From Caballeronia sordidicola (lineage in GTDB: Bacteria > Pseudomonadota > Gammaproteobacteria > Burkholderiales > Burkholderiaceae), in the NCBI RefSeq assembly GCF_002220365.1, contig NZ_MTHB01000288.1, positions 1 to 61,002 of the forward strand: a DNA stretch of 61,002 nt. The letters are read 5' to 3'. The position numbers and the translations under genes are program-made. Below are positions 1-7,681 of the stretch, in pieces (the first letter of the stretch is position 1; each line of letters opens with the position of its first letter). The notes beneath the pieces are model-generated. The model did no database searches and was not told the origin of the DNA. It worked only from the letters and a program-made list of their open reading frames with translations.

Positions 1-204
1 AAGGATCCCCCGCTTTCTTCCGTAGATCGTATGCGGTATTAATCCGGCTTTCGCCGGGCTATCCCCCACTACAGGACACGTTCCGATGTATTACTCACCC
101 GTTCGCCACTCGCCACCAGGGTTGCCCCCGTGCTGCCGTTCGACTTGCATGTGTAAGGCATGCCGCCAGCGTTCAATCTGAGCCAGGATCAAACTCTTCA
201 GTTC
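1..204 (-). rRNA. 16S ribosomal RNA, 5' end only (partial)
   Basis: Read on the minus strand, this stretch holds the universal 16S start AGAGTTTGATCCTGGCTCAG followed by the usual betaproteobacterial text (AACGCTGGCGGCATGCC). Aligned to E. coli, the mature 5' end falls near base 204. The gene runs off the left edge, so only about the first 200 nt are present. It is transcribed leftwards, like most genes in the window. Confidence 0.97.
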
Positions 205-425
205 AATGCCTGTTACTGTTTTCTATTCTTGCGAATAGGTCGCTCACTCAACGTACTGACAAGTTCCTCCCATCTTCCCTTTTACAGAAAGACGCTCAAA
301 ACCTACCTTAATACTAGTGTGAGACTTGATACTTTCGCTTCACGGCAACATCTCCCGAGTTACCCCGGAAAACACCACCACGCTTAAAGCAAAGCACCAA
401 GCGCCCACACTTATCGGCTGTTAGT

Positions 426-437
426 TTTTAAAGAACA
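426..437 (-). promoter_or_regulatory. rrn leader boxA antitermination element
   Basis: The minus strand reads TGTTCTTTAAAA about 220 nt before the 16S 5' end. This matches the boxA element (TGCTCTTTAACA in E. coli) at which Nus factors assemble to prevent early termination in rRNA operons. Its place between the promoter and 16S supports the call. Confidence 0.7.
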
Positions 438-514
438 TTCGCTACCCACCGCACGATCCCTACCCTCAGAACCCTGCCGCTTTCGCGTCGCTGCATCTGC
501 AGCACAGAAACGAG

Positions 515-543
515 ATTATGTCGTGCGCTTCGCTTTTCGTCAA
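515..543 (-). promoter_or_regulatory. rrn promoter, downstream copy (P2-like)
   Basis: On the minus strand TTGACG (538-543) and CATAAT (515-520) are separated by exactly 17 nt, with an A/T-rich stretch just upstream of the -35 that could act as an UP element. Transcription would start near 508 and run through boxA into 16S. No experimental start is known to me; the call rests on sequence and position. Confidence 0.7.
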
Positions 544-702
544 CAGGTTTTTTACCGCTTCGTGACAAACATCATCTCGACCACCTGGACTTTCCAATTC
601 CGTCGAAGCACCGCCCTGCTTGGCTCTCCGGCTACCGAAATTGAACAGCTAACGCCCTTACTTCCCGCTTCTCTTCGCCTCATCCAGAAGCGAAGAGGCC
701 GA

Positions 703-731
703 ATTCTAGTGCCCCCTCAGACGTTGCGCAA
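703..731 (-). promoter_or_regulatory. rrn promoter, upstream copy (P1-like)
   Basis: TTGCGC (726-731) and TAGAAT (703-708) on the minus strand are also 17 nt apart, about 190 bp upstream of the other candidate. Tandem P1/P2 promoters are standard for rRNA operons. Just after the predicted start lies an 8-bp inverted repeat (CTCTTCGC / GCGAAGAG, about 672-697) that would fold in the first transcribed bases. Confidence 0.55.
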
Positions 732-1115
732 GGGGTTTGTGAAAAGAATATGAACGGCACGCGAAGACCGCGCGTTTCGGGGAAATACGACGAAAACCCG
801 GGACCAGCCAGCTTCGTGCTCGCTCCATCAAGAAGACTTCCCGATAGGGCTTTTTAGGTCGGACCCGGGACCAATCCTCTATCACTCACATCCCGAGCGT
901 TAAACCAAGCGAGTCCAAACTACCAAACGCCCAAACACGGTCGCGATTTACTCGATCTCCAGCCGTACTGTTTCGGAAATTTGCTTCGCGCCGCTATTTC
1001 ACAAACTCGCCCACTTTCGGACCAGCGTCGGGCCTGAAGCAAATGGCGACGCAACGGTGCCGGCCAACAGCAACACTCATAGCCCACTCAGCGCCATGCG
1101 ATTGACGCCAGCCGA
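732..1115. other. Intergenic spacer without a gene
   Basis: No credible gene lies between the rrn promoters and the tRNA-Thr terminator. The only structure I see is an 11-bp direct repeat ACCCGGGACCA at 796-806 and 863-873. Short open frames in and to the left of this spacer lack ribosome sites and coding character. Confidence 0.6.
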
Positions 1116-1120
1116 AAACA

Positions 1121-1156
1121 AAAAACCCCGCAGACCGTTACCGGGCGCGGGGTTTA
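1121..1156 (-). terminator. Rho-independent terminator after tRNA-Thr
   Basis: On the minus strand GCGGGG-type arms (CCCCGC at 1126-1131 with GCGGGG at 1147-1152) form a GC stem followed by a run of T. It begins 35 bp beyond the tRNA 3' end, so it should end the transcript carrying tRNA-Thr. Confidence 0.8.
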
Positions 1157-1187
1157 ATACATCTGCGTACTTCATGAAAAGCTAAAC

Positions 1188-1263
1188 TGGTGCCGGCTGC
1201 AGGACTCGAACCCGCCACCTTCTGATTACAAATCAACTGCTCTACCTGATGAGCTAAGCCGGC
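1188..1263 (-). tRNA. tRNA-Thr (anticodon TGT)
   Basis: The 76-nt minus-strand sequence folds as a full cloverleaf. The acceptor stem is GCCGGCT with AGCCGGC, the anticodon loop is TTTGTAA (anticodon TGT, reading ACA), the T-loop is TTCGAGT, and CCA is encoded. The first anticodon-stem pair looks mismatched (G against A), which does not affect identity. The tRNA starts only 18 nt after the sspB stop codon, so it is either co-transcribed with sspB or driven from inside it. Confidence 0.97.
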
Positions 1264-1281
1264 GAAGTCAGCGATTTTACT

Positions 1282-1800
1282 TCATTTGACGACCTTGAGG
1301 TGGCCTCGACCCGATGATTTAGATCCATCGTCGTCAGGAGGCGACTCATCGTCATCTCTTGTATCTCGCGCGGATGCCATCGTCTCACGGCGCTCGATCC
1401 GCTCAGCCCCACTTTCTTCAGGACCCAGCTCCGACGAACGCGGCCCACTGCCCTCACCCGATACGTCTGGCGCCGCGCCGATCGCAGCGGGATCGACGGG
1501 AAAAGCCATCCCCTGGCCATTCTCTCGTGCATAGATAGCCAGCACGTTCGTGACCTGCACCTCGATCTTGTGCGACTTGCCAGAAAAGCGCGCACTGAAC
1601 TCGATCCACTCATTGCCCATCTGCAACTGGCTCGTAGCCTCGAAGCTGATGTTCAGCACGATCTCATCATTGCGCACGAACTGGCGCGGCACGCGTGTGC
1701 CGTTGTCGACCCGCACCGCGATATGCGGCGTAAAGCCGTTATCCGTGCACCACTCGTAGAGCGCGCGCAGTAGATAAGGCTTGGTGGATATTTCTTGCAT
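1282..1800 (-). CDS. sspB: ClpXP protease specificity-enhancing factor SspB
   Basis: SspB is the adaptor that carries ssrA-tagged proteins from stalled ribosomes to the ClpXP protease. The 172-residue product starts MQEISTKPYLLRALYEWC. It has the SspB fold over roughly the first 110 residues (VRVDNGTRVPRQFVRNDEIVLNIS region), then a long acidic, disordered linker, and ends in HLKVVK, matching the C-terminal ClpX-docking motif of the family. An in-frame extension upstream adds 18 unlike residues and was rejected. The gene lies 63 bp after sspA, the pairing seen in most beta- and gammaproteobacteria, and is followed at once by tRNA-Thr. Confidence 0.95.
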   Translation of the reverse strand: MQEISTKPYLLRALYEWCTDNGFTPHIAVRVDNGTRVPRQFVRNDEIVLNISFEATSQLQMGNEWIEFSARFSGKSHKIEVQVTNVLAIYARENGQGMAFPVDPAAIGAAPDVSGEGSGPRSSELGPEESGAERIERRETMASARDTRDDDESPPDDDGSKSSGRGHLKVVK

Positions 1801-1863
1801 CGACTTGCCCTCGATCGATGGGAGCGCAGCCGGTCGAGCCGGCCCGCCCGCCAATCGAAAATA

Positions 1864-2475
1864 TTAGCGACGCATCACCTTTTCCGAAGGCGTCAGCGCT
1901 TCGATGTAGGCCGGACGGCTGAAAATCCGCTCGGCATACTTCATCAACGGCGCAGCGTTCTTCGACAGCTCGATGCCATAGTGATCCAGGCGCCACAACA
2001 GCGGCGCGATGGCGACGTCGAGCATGGAAAACTCTTCGCCGAGCATGTACTTGTTCTTCAGGAAGATGGGGGCGAGTTGCGTCAGGCGATCACGGATGGC
2101 GTTGCGCGCCTTCTCGTGATTCTTCTCTGCAGCCTTACCTTTCTCGTTTTCCAGCGTACCAACGTGCACGAACAGCTCTTTCTCGAAATTCAGCAGGAAC
2201 AGGCGGGCACGCGCGCGCTGGACGGGATCGGCGGGCATCAGTTGCGGATGCGGGAAACGCTCGTCGATGTATTCGTTGATGATGTTCGATTCGTACAGGA
2301 TCAGGTCGCGTTCGACCAAAATGGGAACCTGGCCGTACGGATTCATCACCGCTATATCTTCCGGCTTGTTGAACAGGTCAACGTCTCGGATTTCGAAGTC
2401 CATGCCCTTTTCGAACAACACCAGCCGGCAGCGCTGGGAGAACGGGCAGGTAGTGCCGGAGTACAAAACCATCAT
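1864..2475 (-). CDS. sspA: Stringent starvation protein A (SspA)
   Basis: SspA is a glutathione-S-transferase-fold protein that binds RNA polymerase and alters transcription during starvation and acid stress. The 203-residue product has the thioredoxin-like N-terminal half (VLYSGTTCPFSQRCRLVLFEKG), the cis-proline stretch NPYGQVPIL, the ESNIINEYIDERFP helix and an all-helical C-terminal half. Length is as usual for the family. The start used is the first of two adjacent ATGs, with AAGGGA a short distance upstream; the longer frame would add 28 unrelated residues. It lies downstream of petABC but a nested stem-loop separates them. Confidence 0.95.
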   Translation of the reverse strand: MMVLYSGTTCPFSQRCRLVLFEKGMDFEIRDVDLFNKPEDIAVMNPYGQVPILVERDLILYESNIINEYIDERFPHPQLMPADPVQRARARLFLLNFEKELFVHVGTLENEKGKAAEKNHEKARNAIRDRLTQLAPIFLKNKYMLGEEFSMLDVAIAPLLWRLDHYGIELSKNAAPLMKYAERIFSRPAYIEALTPSEKVMRR

Positions 2476-2507
2476 GATTAAAAGTCCCTTCAGAAAAACA
2501 TAAGGGC

Positions 2508-2551
2508 CAGCGTGCGAAAAGCGCCTTCTAGGAGGCGCTTCGTCCACGCTG
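2508..2551 (-). terminator. Nested stem-loop between petC and sspA
   Basis: On the minus strand an inner 7-bp stem (AGCGCCT / AGGCGCT, loop of 6) is followed by TTTTC. The whole unit sits inside an outer 7-bp stem (CAGCGTG 2508-2514 / CACGCTG 2545-2551). The inner hairpin with its short T run could partly terminate petABC transcripts, while the outer stem would compete by burying the T run. This is inferred from sequence only. Confidence 0.5.
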
Positions 2552-2572
2552 ACCCACACCGATCGCGGCGTG

Positions 2573-3325
2573 TTATTTAATTTGCTTCCAGTATGCCGCG
2601 TTGAGGCGCCACGCCAGAAAGCTCAAAACTCCCAAGAACATCAGGACCCAGACGCCCAGTTGCTTTCGCTCCTGCTGGGCCGGTTCCGCCATCCACGAAA
2701 GGTACGAAACCAGATCGGCCATAGCCGAATCATAATCTACTGGCGACATCGTCCCCGGAGTCACTTGGGTATAACCCGCGAAATGTTTGACCTTTTCGCC
2801 GGTTTTTTCGTCGACTTCGGTATCGAATTTCGCGGTCCGGACACCCTGCAACTCCCACAGCACATGCGGCATGGCGACGTTTTCATACACGAGATTGTTC
2901 CAGCCGGTCGGCCGGGTATCGTCGCGATAAAAACTGCGCAAGTACGTGTAGATCCAGTCCTTGCCGCGCGCCCTCGCCTCCACCGACAAATCCGGCGGCG
3001 ACGCCCCGAACCACGTTTTTGCGTCGTCGGGGCGCATGGCGATGGTCATCGTATTGCCGACCTTGTCGGTCGTGAACAGCAAGTTCGCCTCGATCTCCTT
3101 CGGATCGATGCCGATGTCCGTCAGCCGGTTGTAACGCATCAAATTCGCGCTGTGGCAGTTCAGGCAATAGTTTACAAACAATTTTGCGCCATGTTGAAGC
3201 GAAGCAAAATTTTCGGAGCTATCGGGTGCGGCGTCCAGCGGCACTTCCTGCGCGTGGGCCGGCGTCAAGCCGAACGACAGCAGCGCCGCGCCAATCACCG
3301 CTAAGGTAGAAAACCATTTTTTCAT
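2573..3325 (-). CDS. petC: Ubiquinol-cytochrome c reductase, cytochrome c1 subunit
   Basis: Cytochrome c1 passes electrons from the Rieske centre of the bc1 complex to soluble cytochrome c on the periplasmic side. The 250-residue product starts MKKWFSTLAVIG, has a cleavable signal ending AHA, a single haem c site CLNCH near residue 55, and a C-terminal anchor helix (LGVWVLMFLGVLSFLAWRL). The ATG is preceded by GGAG at good spacing; the open frame extends 10 residues further and overlaps petB but lacks support. It is third in the petA-petB-petC operon. Confidence 0.96.
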   Translation of the reverse strand: MKKWFSTLAVIGAALLSFGLTPAHAQEVPLDAAPDSSENFASLQHGAKLFVNYCLNCHSANLMRYNRLTDIGIDPKEIEANLLFTTDKVGNTMTIAMRPDDAKTWFGASPPDLSVEARARGKDWIYTYLRSFYRDDTRPTGWNNLVYENVAMPHVLWELQGVRTAKFDTEVDEKTGEKVKHFAGYTQVTPGTMSPVDYDSAMADLVSYLSWMAEPAQQERKQLGVWVLMFLGVLSFLAWRLNAAYWKQIK

Positions 3326-3351
3326 CGTCTTGTCTCCTTGGGGCGCGGGGG

Positions 3352-4734
3352 TCAATGCGGCTTGTACCGCACGCGGTCAGGCGGCTGCTTGAAGCGGCCG
3401 CGCGTCGTCCAGAAAGGCATGCCGAGGAAAAACGCGAAATAAATCAACGCACAGATCTGCGCGATCAGCGTGCTGGCCGGCGACGGCGGTTTCGTGCCGA
3501 GATAGCCGAGTACCAGAAACGCGAACACGAAGACGCCATAGAACACCTTGTGGAACAGCGGCCGGTAGCGGATGGATTTGACGGGACTTCGATCCAGCCA
3601 AGGCAAGAAGAACAGCGACACCACGGCCGTTCCCATTACCACCACACCCCAGAACTTCGATTCGGTGAACGCCATGAACACCACCATCAGCAACGCCAGC
3701 ACCGGCAAACCGAACCGCCATTTGCCACGCGCTCGCAGCAGCGCCAGCACGCCCAGCAACGCCACCACGATCATCAGCACGATCTTGAACGGGTCAGTGG
3801 TCGCGCGCAGCATCGCGTAGAAGGCGGTGAAATACCACACGGGCGCGATCTCGTTCGGCGTCTGCAGCGAGTTCGCCGGCACGAAATTATTGGCTTCAAG
3901 GAAATAGCCACCCATTTCCGGCGCGAAGAAAATGATCGCGGCGAAGATGAACAGGAACACGCACACGCCCATGAAGTCGTGGACGGAGTAGTACGGATGG
4001 AACGGGATGCCGTCGAGAGGAATGCCCTTTTCGTCCTTCTTCGCCTTGATCTCGATGCCGTCCGGGTTGTTCGATCCCACTTCGTGCAACGCCACCAGGT
4101 GGGCGACCACCAGACCGATCAGCACGAGCGGAATGGCGACCACATGGAAAGCGAAAAAGCGGTTGAGCGTGACGTCCGACACCACGTAATCGCCGCGAAT
4201 CCAAAGCGACAGATCCGGGCCGATGAACGGAATGGCCGAGAACAAGTTCACGATCACCTGCGCACCCCAGAACGACATCTGGCCCCACGGCAGAAGGTAA
4301 CCAAAGAAGGCTTCGGCCATCAGGCACAGGAAAATCGCGCAGCCGAAGATCCACACGAGTTCGCGCGGCTTGCGATACGAGCCGTACAACAACCCGCGAA
4401 ACATGTGCAGATACACGACGACGAAGAACATCGACGCGCCCGTGGAGTGCATGTAGCGGATCAGCCAGCCCCACGGCACTTCCCGCATGATGTATTCGAC
4501 CGATGCGAACGCAAGCGTCGCATCGGGCTTGTAGTTCATCGTCAGGAAGATACCGGTGACGATCTGGTTCACCAGCACCAGCAGCGCCAGTGAGCCGAAG
4601 ATGTACCAGAAGTTGAAATTCTTCGGTGCGTAGTACTCGGAAACGTGCGCTTTCCAGGTCGATGTCAGCGGAAAACGCCGGTCGATCCAGCCCAGAAAGC
4701 CCGTTGTTTCCACTTCCTTGTCGGTAGCCGCCAT
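3352..4734 (-). CDS. petB: Ubiquinol-cytochrome c reductase, cytochrome b subunit
   Basis: Cytochrome b is the membrane core of the bc1 complex, carrying two b haems and the quinol and quinone sites. The 460-residue protein has the haem-ligand histidine pairs in two helices (YMHSTGASMFFVVVYLHM and FHVVAIPLVLIGLVVAHL), the PWGQMSFWGAQVIVN Qo-site segment and the PNEIAPVWYFTAFYAML motif (the PEW-like region reads PVW). The length suits the proteobacterial single-chain form, with extra C-terminal helices. Its ATG overlaps the petA stop by one base (TAATG), suggesting translational coupling. Confidence 0.97.
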   Translation of the reverse strand: MAATDKEVETTGFLGWIDRRFPLTSTWKAHVSEYYAPKNFNFWYIFGSLALLVLVNQIVTGIFLTMNYKPDATLAFASVEYIMREVPWGWLIRYMHSTGASMFFVVVYLHMFRGLLYGSYRKPRELVWIFGCAIFLCLMAEAFFGYLLPWGQMSFWGAQVIVNLFSAIPFIGPDLSLWIRGDYVVSDVTLNRFFAFHVVAIPLVLIGLVVAHLVALHEVGSNNPDGIEIKAKKDEKGIPLDGIPFHPYYSVHDFMGVCVFLFIFAAIIFFAPEMGGYFLEANNFVPANSLQTPNEIAPVWYFTAFYAMLRATTDPFKIVLMIVVALLGVLALLRARGKWRFGLPVLALLMVVFMAFTESKFWGVVVMGTAVVSLFFLPWLDRSPVKSIRYRPLFHKVFYGVFVFAFLVLGYLGTKPPSPASTLIAQICALIYFAFFLGMPFWTTRGRFKQPPDRVRYKPH

Positions 4735-5354
4735 TACGCCTCTCCCTTTTCGTCCTTGCCAATCACGAGTGACGTCGCCGAAGTGAACATATAGGGCGGG
4801 ATGTCCAGGTTGTCCGGTGCGGGCTTGTTCTTGAAGACACGGCCGGACAAGTCATAGGTCGACCCGTGGCACGGGCAGAGAAAACCGCCGGGCCAGTCGT
4901 CAGGGAGATTGGGCTGGGCGCCTTCCTGGAAGCGCGGCGTAGGGGTGCAGCCGAGGTGTGTGCAGACGGCCACCGCAACCAGCAGGTTCTTATGATCCGC
5001 GCGCGAACGATATTCGTTGTTGCAGTATGCCGGCAGCGGCATGCTGAATACTTTCTTCGAGTCTGGATCGGCGAGCTCGGGGACAGCCTTCTTCACGTCG
5101 GCGAGCATTTCGTCGGTACGATTCAAAATCCAGACCGGCTTACCGCGCCAGGCAACCGTCATCAGGTCGCCAGCCTTGAGACCTGATATATCGACTTCGA
5201 CCGGCGCGCCCGCTGCCTTGGCTTTTTCCGACGGCGCAAACGACCCGACGAACGGGACGCAAGCCGCTACGCCACCGATTCCGCCCAATACGGTCGTCGT
5301 GATCAGCCAGGTTCGGCGGCTGCCGTCGACGCGTTGATCTTCGTTGTCTCGCAT
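4734..5354 (-). CDS. petA: Ubiquinol-cytochrome c reductase, Rieske iron-sulfur subunit
   Basis: This is the [2Fe-2S] Rieske protein of the bc1 complex. The 206-residue product has a twin-arginine signal-anchor (GSRRTWLITTTVLGG) and the two cluster motifs CTHLGC and CPCHGS near the C-terminus. The ATG at 5354 is used; four more in-frame codons back to a GTG are possible. It is the first gene of the operon petA-petB-petC. The Tat genes that would export it lie about 2 kb away in this window. Confidence 0.96.
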   Translation of the reverse strand: MRDNEDQRVDGSRRTWLITTTVLGGIGGVAACVPFVGSFAPSEKAKAAGAPVEVDISGLKAGDLMTVAWRGKPVWILNRTDEMLADVKKAVPELADPDSKKVFSMPLPAYCNNEYRSRADHKNLLVAVAVCTHLGCTPTPRFQEGAQPNLPDDWPGGFLCPCHGSTYDLSGRVFKNKPAPDNLDIPPYMFTSATSLVIGKDEKGEA

Positions 5355-5466
5355 CACACGCCCCACTTCTGAGTTGGATTTATACCGTCAGTTCGTTCTA
5401 CCGACGCTAGTGTGCGCGAATGGAGTCGTCATTTACAAGAGTTGAATAGCAAAAAACGCTCGAAGT

Positions 5467-5516
5467 CCTTCATTCTTAAGGGTTTCCCCGCACTTATCCT
5501 GACTATCGAATGAAGG
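5467..5516. repeat. 9-bp inverted repeat upstream of petA
   Basis: CCTTCATTC (5467-5475) and GAATGAAGG (5508-5516) form a perfect inverted repeat 32 bp apart. They lie in the 200-bp gap before petA, about 110 bp upstream of its start. This could be a regulator-binding pair for the pet operon; no factor can be named. Confidence 0.35.
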
Positions 5517-5558
5517 GGTCATTTAACCCATTCGATTATTTATTGCACCGCAAGATAA

Positions 5559-6305
5559 TCACACCGGATTATCGATATCGATAAAGACATGTTCGATATC
5601 GAAATGCTCTGCCACATGGGCACCGAGCGCCTGGACACCGTACCGTTCAGTGGCATGATGCCCTGCCGCAACGTAGGCCACGCCGCTCTCCGCTGCAATG
5701 TGCATGGTCTGCTCGGAGACTTCGCCGCTTATGTAGACATCGGCGCCGGCGGCGATGGCTTGATCGAAGAAACCTTGCGCGCCGCCGGTGCACCAGGCCA
5801 CGCGGCGCAGTTCCCAATCCGGATTGCCAAACACGAGCGGTTTGCGCCCGACTTCGTTCTCGACTGTCGCGGTGAAATGCTCAAGCGACAACGGCACCGG
5901 CAAGGAGGCAATCCAGCCGAGATCCTGGTCGCCGAAACGGTTGTCAGCGATCAATCCAAGGCGCGCACCGAGCTGGGCGTTGTTGCCGAACTCGGGGTGT
6001 GAATCGAGCGGCAAGTGGTACGCGAACAGGTTGATGTCATGGTCCAGCAGCGTCTTCAGCCGCCGGTATTTGCGGCCCGTCACCTGCGGCGCTTCGTTCT
6101 TCCAGAAGTAGCCGTGATGCACGAGTACGGCGTCAGCACCCCACTCGATGGCCGCGTCCAGGAATGCCTGCGATGCCGTTACACCGGTCGCCAGCTTGCC
6201 TACGCGACCCGAGCCTTCAACCTGCAGACCATTCGGGCAATAGTCCTTGAAGCGCCCGATTTCAAGCAGATTGTTCAGATACAATTCTAGTTCGATCCGA
6301 TCCAT
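5559..6305 (-). CDS. Nif3-like dinuclear metal centre protein (DUF34/YbgI family)
   Basis: The 248-residue product belongs to the widespread NIF3/YbgI family, toroidal hexamers with a two-metal site per subunit; the E. coli member has been linked to GTP cyclohydrolase type I activity, but the general role is unsettled. Metal-ligand motifs are visible: AVLVHHGYFWK near the N-terminus, AYHLPLDSHPEFGNNAQL, CTGGAQGFFDQA, and the C-terminal AAGHHATERYGVQAL. AGAGGA sits 5 nt before the ATG. It is transcribed away from the HtrA-like protease gene with only 20 bp between the two start codons. Confidence 0.93.
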   Translation of the reverse strand: MDRIELELYLNNLLEIGRFKDYCPNGLQVEGSGRVGKLATGVTASQAFLDAAIEWGADAVLVHHGYFWKNEAPQVTGRKYRRLKTLLDHDINLFAYHLPLDSHPEFGNNAQLGARLGLIADNRFGDQDLGWIASLPVPLSLEHFTATVENEVGRKPLVFGNPDWELRRVAWCTGGAQGFFDQAIAAGADVYISGEVSEQTMHIAAESGVAYVAAGHHATERYGVQALGAHVAEHFDIEHVFIDIDNPV

Positions 6306-6325
6306 GAATTCCTCTATTCCATCAA

Positions 6326-7549
6326 ATGCTTAGACGCTTCTGGCTGTTTTTTGCCCAAGCGGTGACCGTGCTTTTGGCGCTGATGTTCATCGTCGCGACC
6401 TTGAAACCGCAGTGGCTTCAACGCCAGGGAACGTTCGGCAAGCAACTCGCCGAACCGATCGTCGCGTTGCAGGAAGTTGCGCCGAGCATCGGTTCCCGGC
6501 CCGCCCAGTCGTCCTATGCGGATGGCGCGCAGAAAGCGATGCCCGCCGTCGTCAACGTGTTTTCGAGCAAAGACGGCACATTACCGCCCGATCCGCGCGC
6601 GAAAGACCCGTTGTTCCGCTATTTCTTCGGCGACAAGAACAAGCGTAAGGGCGACGAAACGCCGGCGTCGAATCTCGGCTCAGGCGTGATTGTCAGCTCC
6701 GAAGGCTACATTCTAACGAACCAACATGTCGTCGATGGGGCTGATCAGATCGAAGTTGCTCTGGCTGATGGACGGACATCGTCAGCCAAAGTGATCGGCG
6801 TGGATCCGGAAACCGATCTCGCCGTGCTGAAGATCAACATGACGAACCTCCCCACTATCACGCTCGGCCGCATGGATCAGACACGCGTGGGCGACGTGGT
6901 GCTGGCGATCGGCAATCCGTTCGGCGTCGGGCAGACGGTGACCATGGGGATTGTCAGCGCGCTCGGACGCAATCACCTCGGCATCAATACCTTCGAGAAT
7001 TTTATCCAGACCGACGCGGCCATCAACCCGGGTAATTCGGGCGGTGCGCTGGTAGACGTGAACGGTAATCTGCTCGGCATCAATACCGCAATCTATTCGC
7101 GCAGCGGCGGCTCGCTCGGGATCGGCTTTGCGATTCCCGTATCCACCGCGCGCAGCGTGCTGGAAAGCATTATCACCACGGGCACGGTGACTCGCGGCTG
7201 GATTGGCGTGGAACCGCAGGACGTCACGCCTGAGATCGCGGAATCGTTCGGGCTCGAGCAAAAGTCCGGCGCGATCGTCGCGGGCGTATTGCAGGGCGGA
7301 CCGGCCGACAAGGCCGGCATCAAGCCCGGCGACATCCTGATCAGCATCAACGACGACACCATCACCGACACAACACGCCTGCTCAATGTTGTCGCGCAGA
7401 TCAAGCCGGGGACGTCGGTAAAGGTGCATCTGATACGCAAGAGCCACGAATTGGACTTGAGCGTGGTGATCGGCAAACGGCCGATGCAGCCCAAGCAACC
7501 CCAGCCGCCTGACGATGACAACGGCGGTGGGGATCAAAACGACGAGTGA
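6326..7549 (+). CDS. Membrane-anchored HtrA/DegS-like trypsin-type serine protease with one PDZ domain
   Basis: A periplasmic quality-control or stress-sensing protease of the HtrA family. The 407-residue product has an uncleaved N-terminal membrane segment (about residues 8-25), a trypsin-like domain with catalytic triad His134 (TNQHVV), Asp164 (ETDLAVLK) and Ser238 (NPGNSGGAL), and one PDZ domain (about 290-385) ending in a charged tail. One PDZ plus a membrane anchor is the DegS layout, as opposed to DegP with two PDZ domains. No clear ribosome site precedes the ATG, but the hydrophobic start fits relatives. Whether it cleaves an anti-sigma factor here is unknown. Confidence 0.93.
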   Translation: MLRRFWLFFAQAVTVLLALMFIVATLKPQWLQRQGTFGKQLAEPIVALQEVAPSIGSRPAQSSYADGAQKAMPAVVNVFSSKDGTLPPDPRAKDPLFRYFFGDKNKRKGDETPASNLGSGVIVSSEGYILTNQHVVDGADQIEVALADGRTSSAKVIGVDPETDLAVLKINMTNLPTITLGRMDQTRVGDVVLAIGNPFGVGQTVTMGIVSALGRNHLGINTFENFIQTDAAINPGNSGGALVDVNGNLLGINTAIYSRSGGSLGIGFAIPVSTARSVLESIITTGTVTRGWIGVEPQDVTPEIAESFGLEQKSGAIVAGVLQGGPADKAGIKPGDILISINDDTITDTTRLLNVVAQIKPGTSVKVHLIRKSHELDLSVVIGKRPMQPKQPQPPDDDNGGGDQNDE

Positions 7550-7605
7550 GAGGTGATGGCGTTGTTGTCGGTTCGCTGATCTTCGACTCCGTTCGATGCG
7601 GGCAA

Positions 7606-7655
7606 AGCAAAGGGGCCGTTCCAAACCACGTTTGGAACGGCCCCTTTGCTTTTTT
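7606..7655 (+). terminator. Strong terminator, 21-bp perfect stem, between convergent genes
   Basis: Two perfectly complementary 21-nt arms (7606-7626 and 7630-7650) are joined by a 3-nt loop and followed by TTTTT. It lies between the rightward protease gene and the leftward tatC stop at 7682. The T run serves the rightward transcript; the stem may also stop leftward transcripts. Confidence 0.9.
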
Positions 7656-7681
7656 CAACCGCCATCAGACAGCTGAAACCC

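Noticed and set aside
160..387. 75-residue frame at the start of the window
   Set aside because: It overlaps the 5' end of 16S rRNA and the rrn leader.
523..753. 76-residue frame upstream of the rRNA gene
   Set aside because: It covers both rrn promoter candidates and lacks a ribosome site.
1188..1263. tRNA-Thr as an integration site
   Set aside because: No integrase, no repeat of the tRNA 3' end and no foreign genes are nearby.
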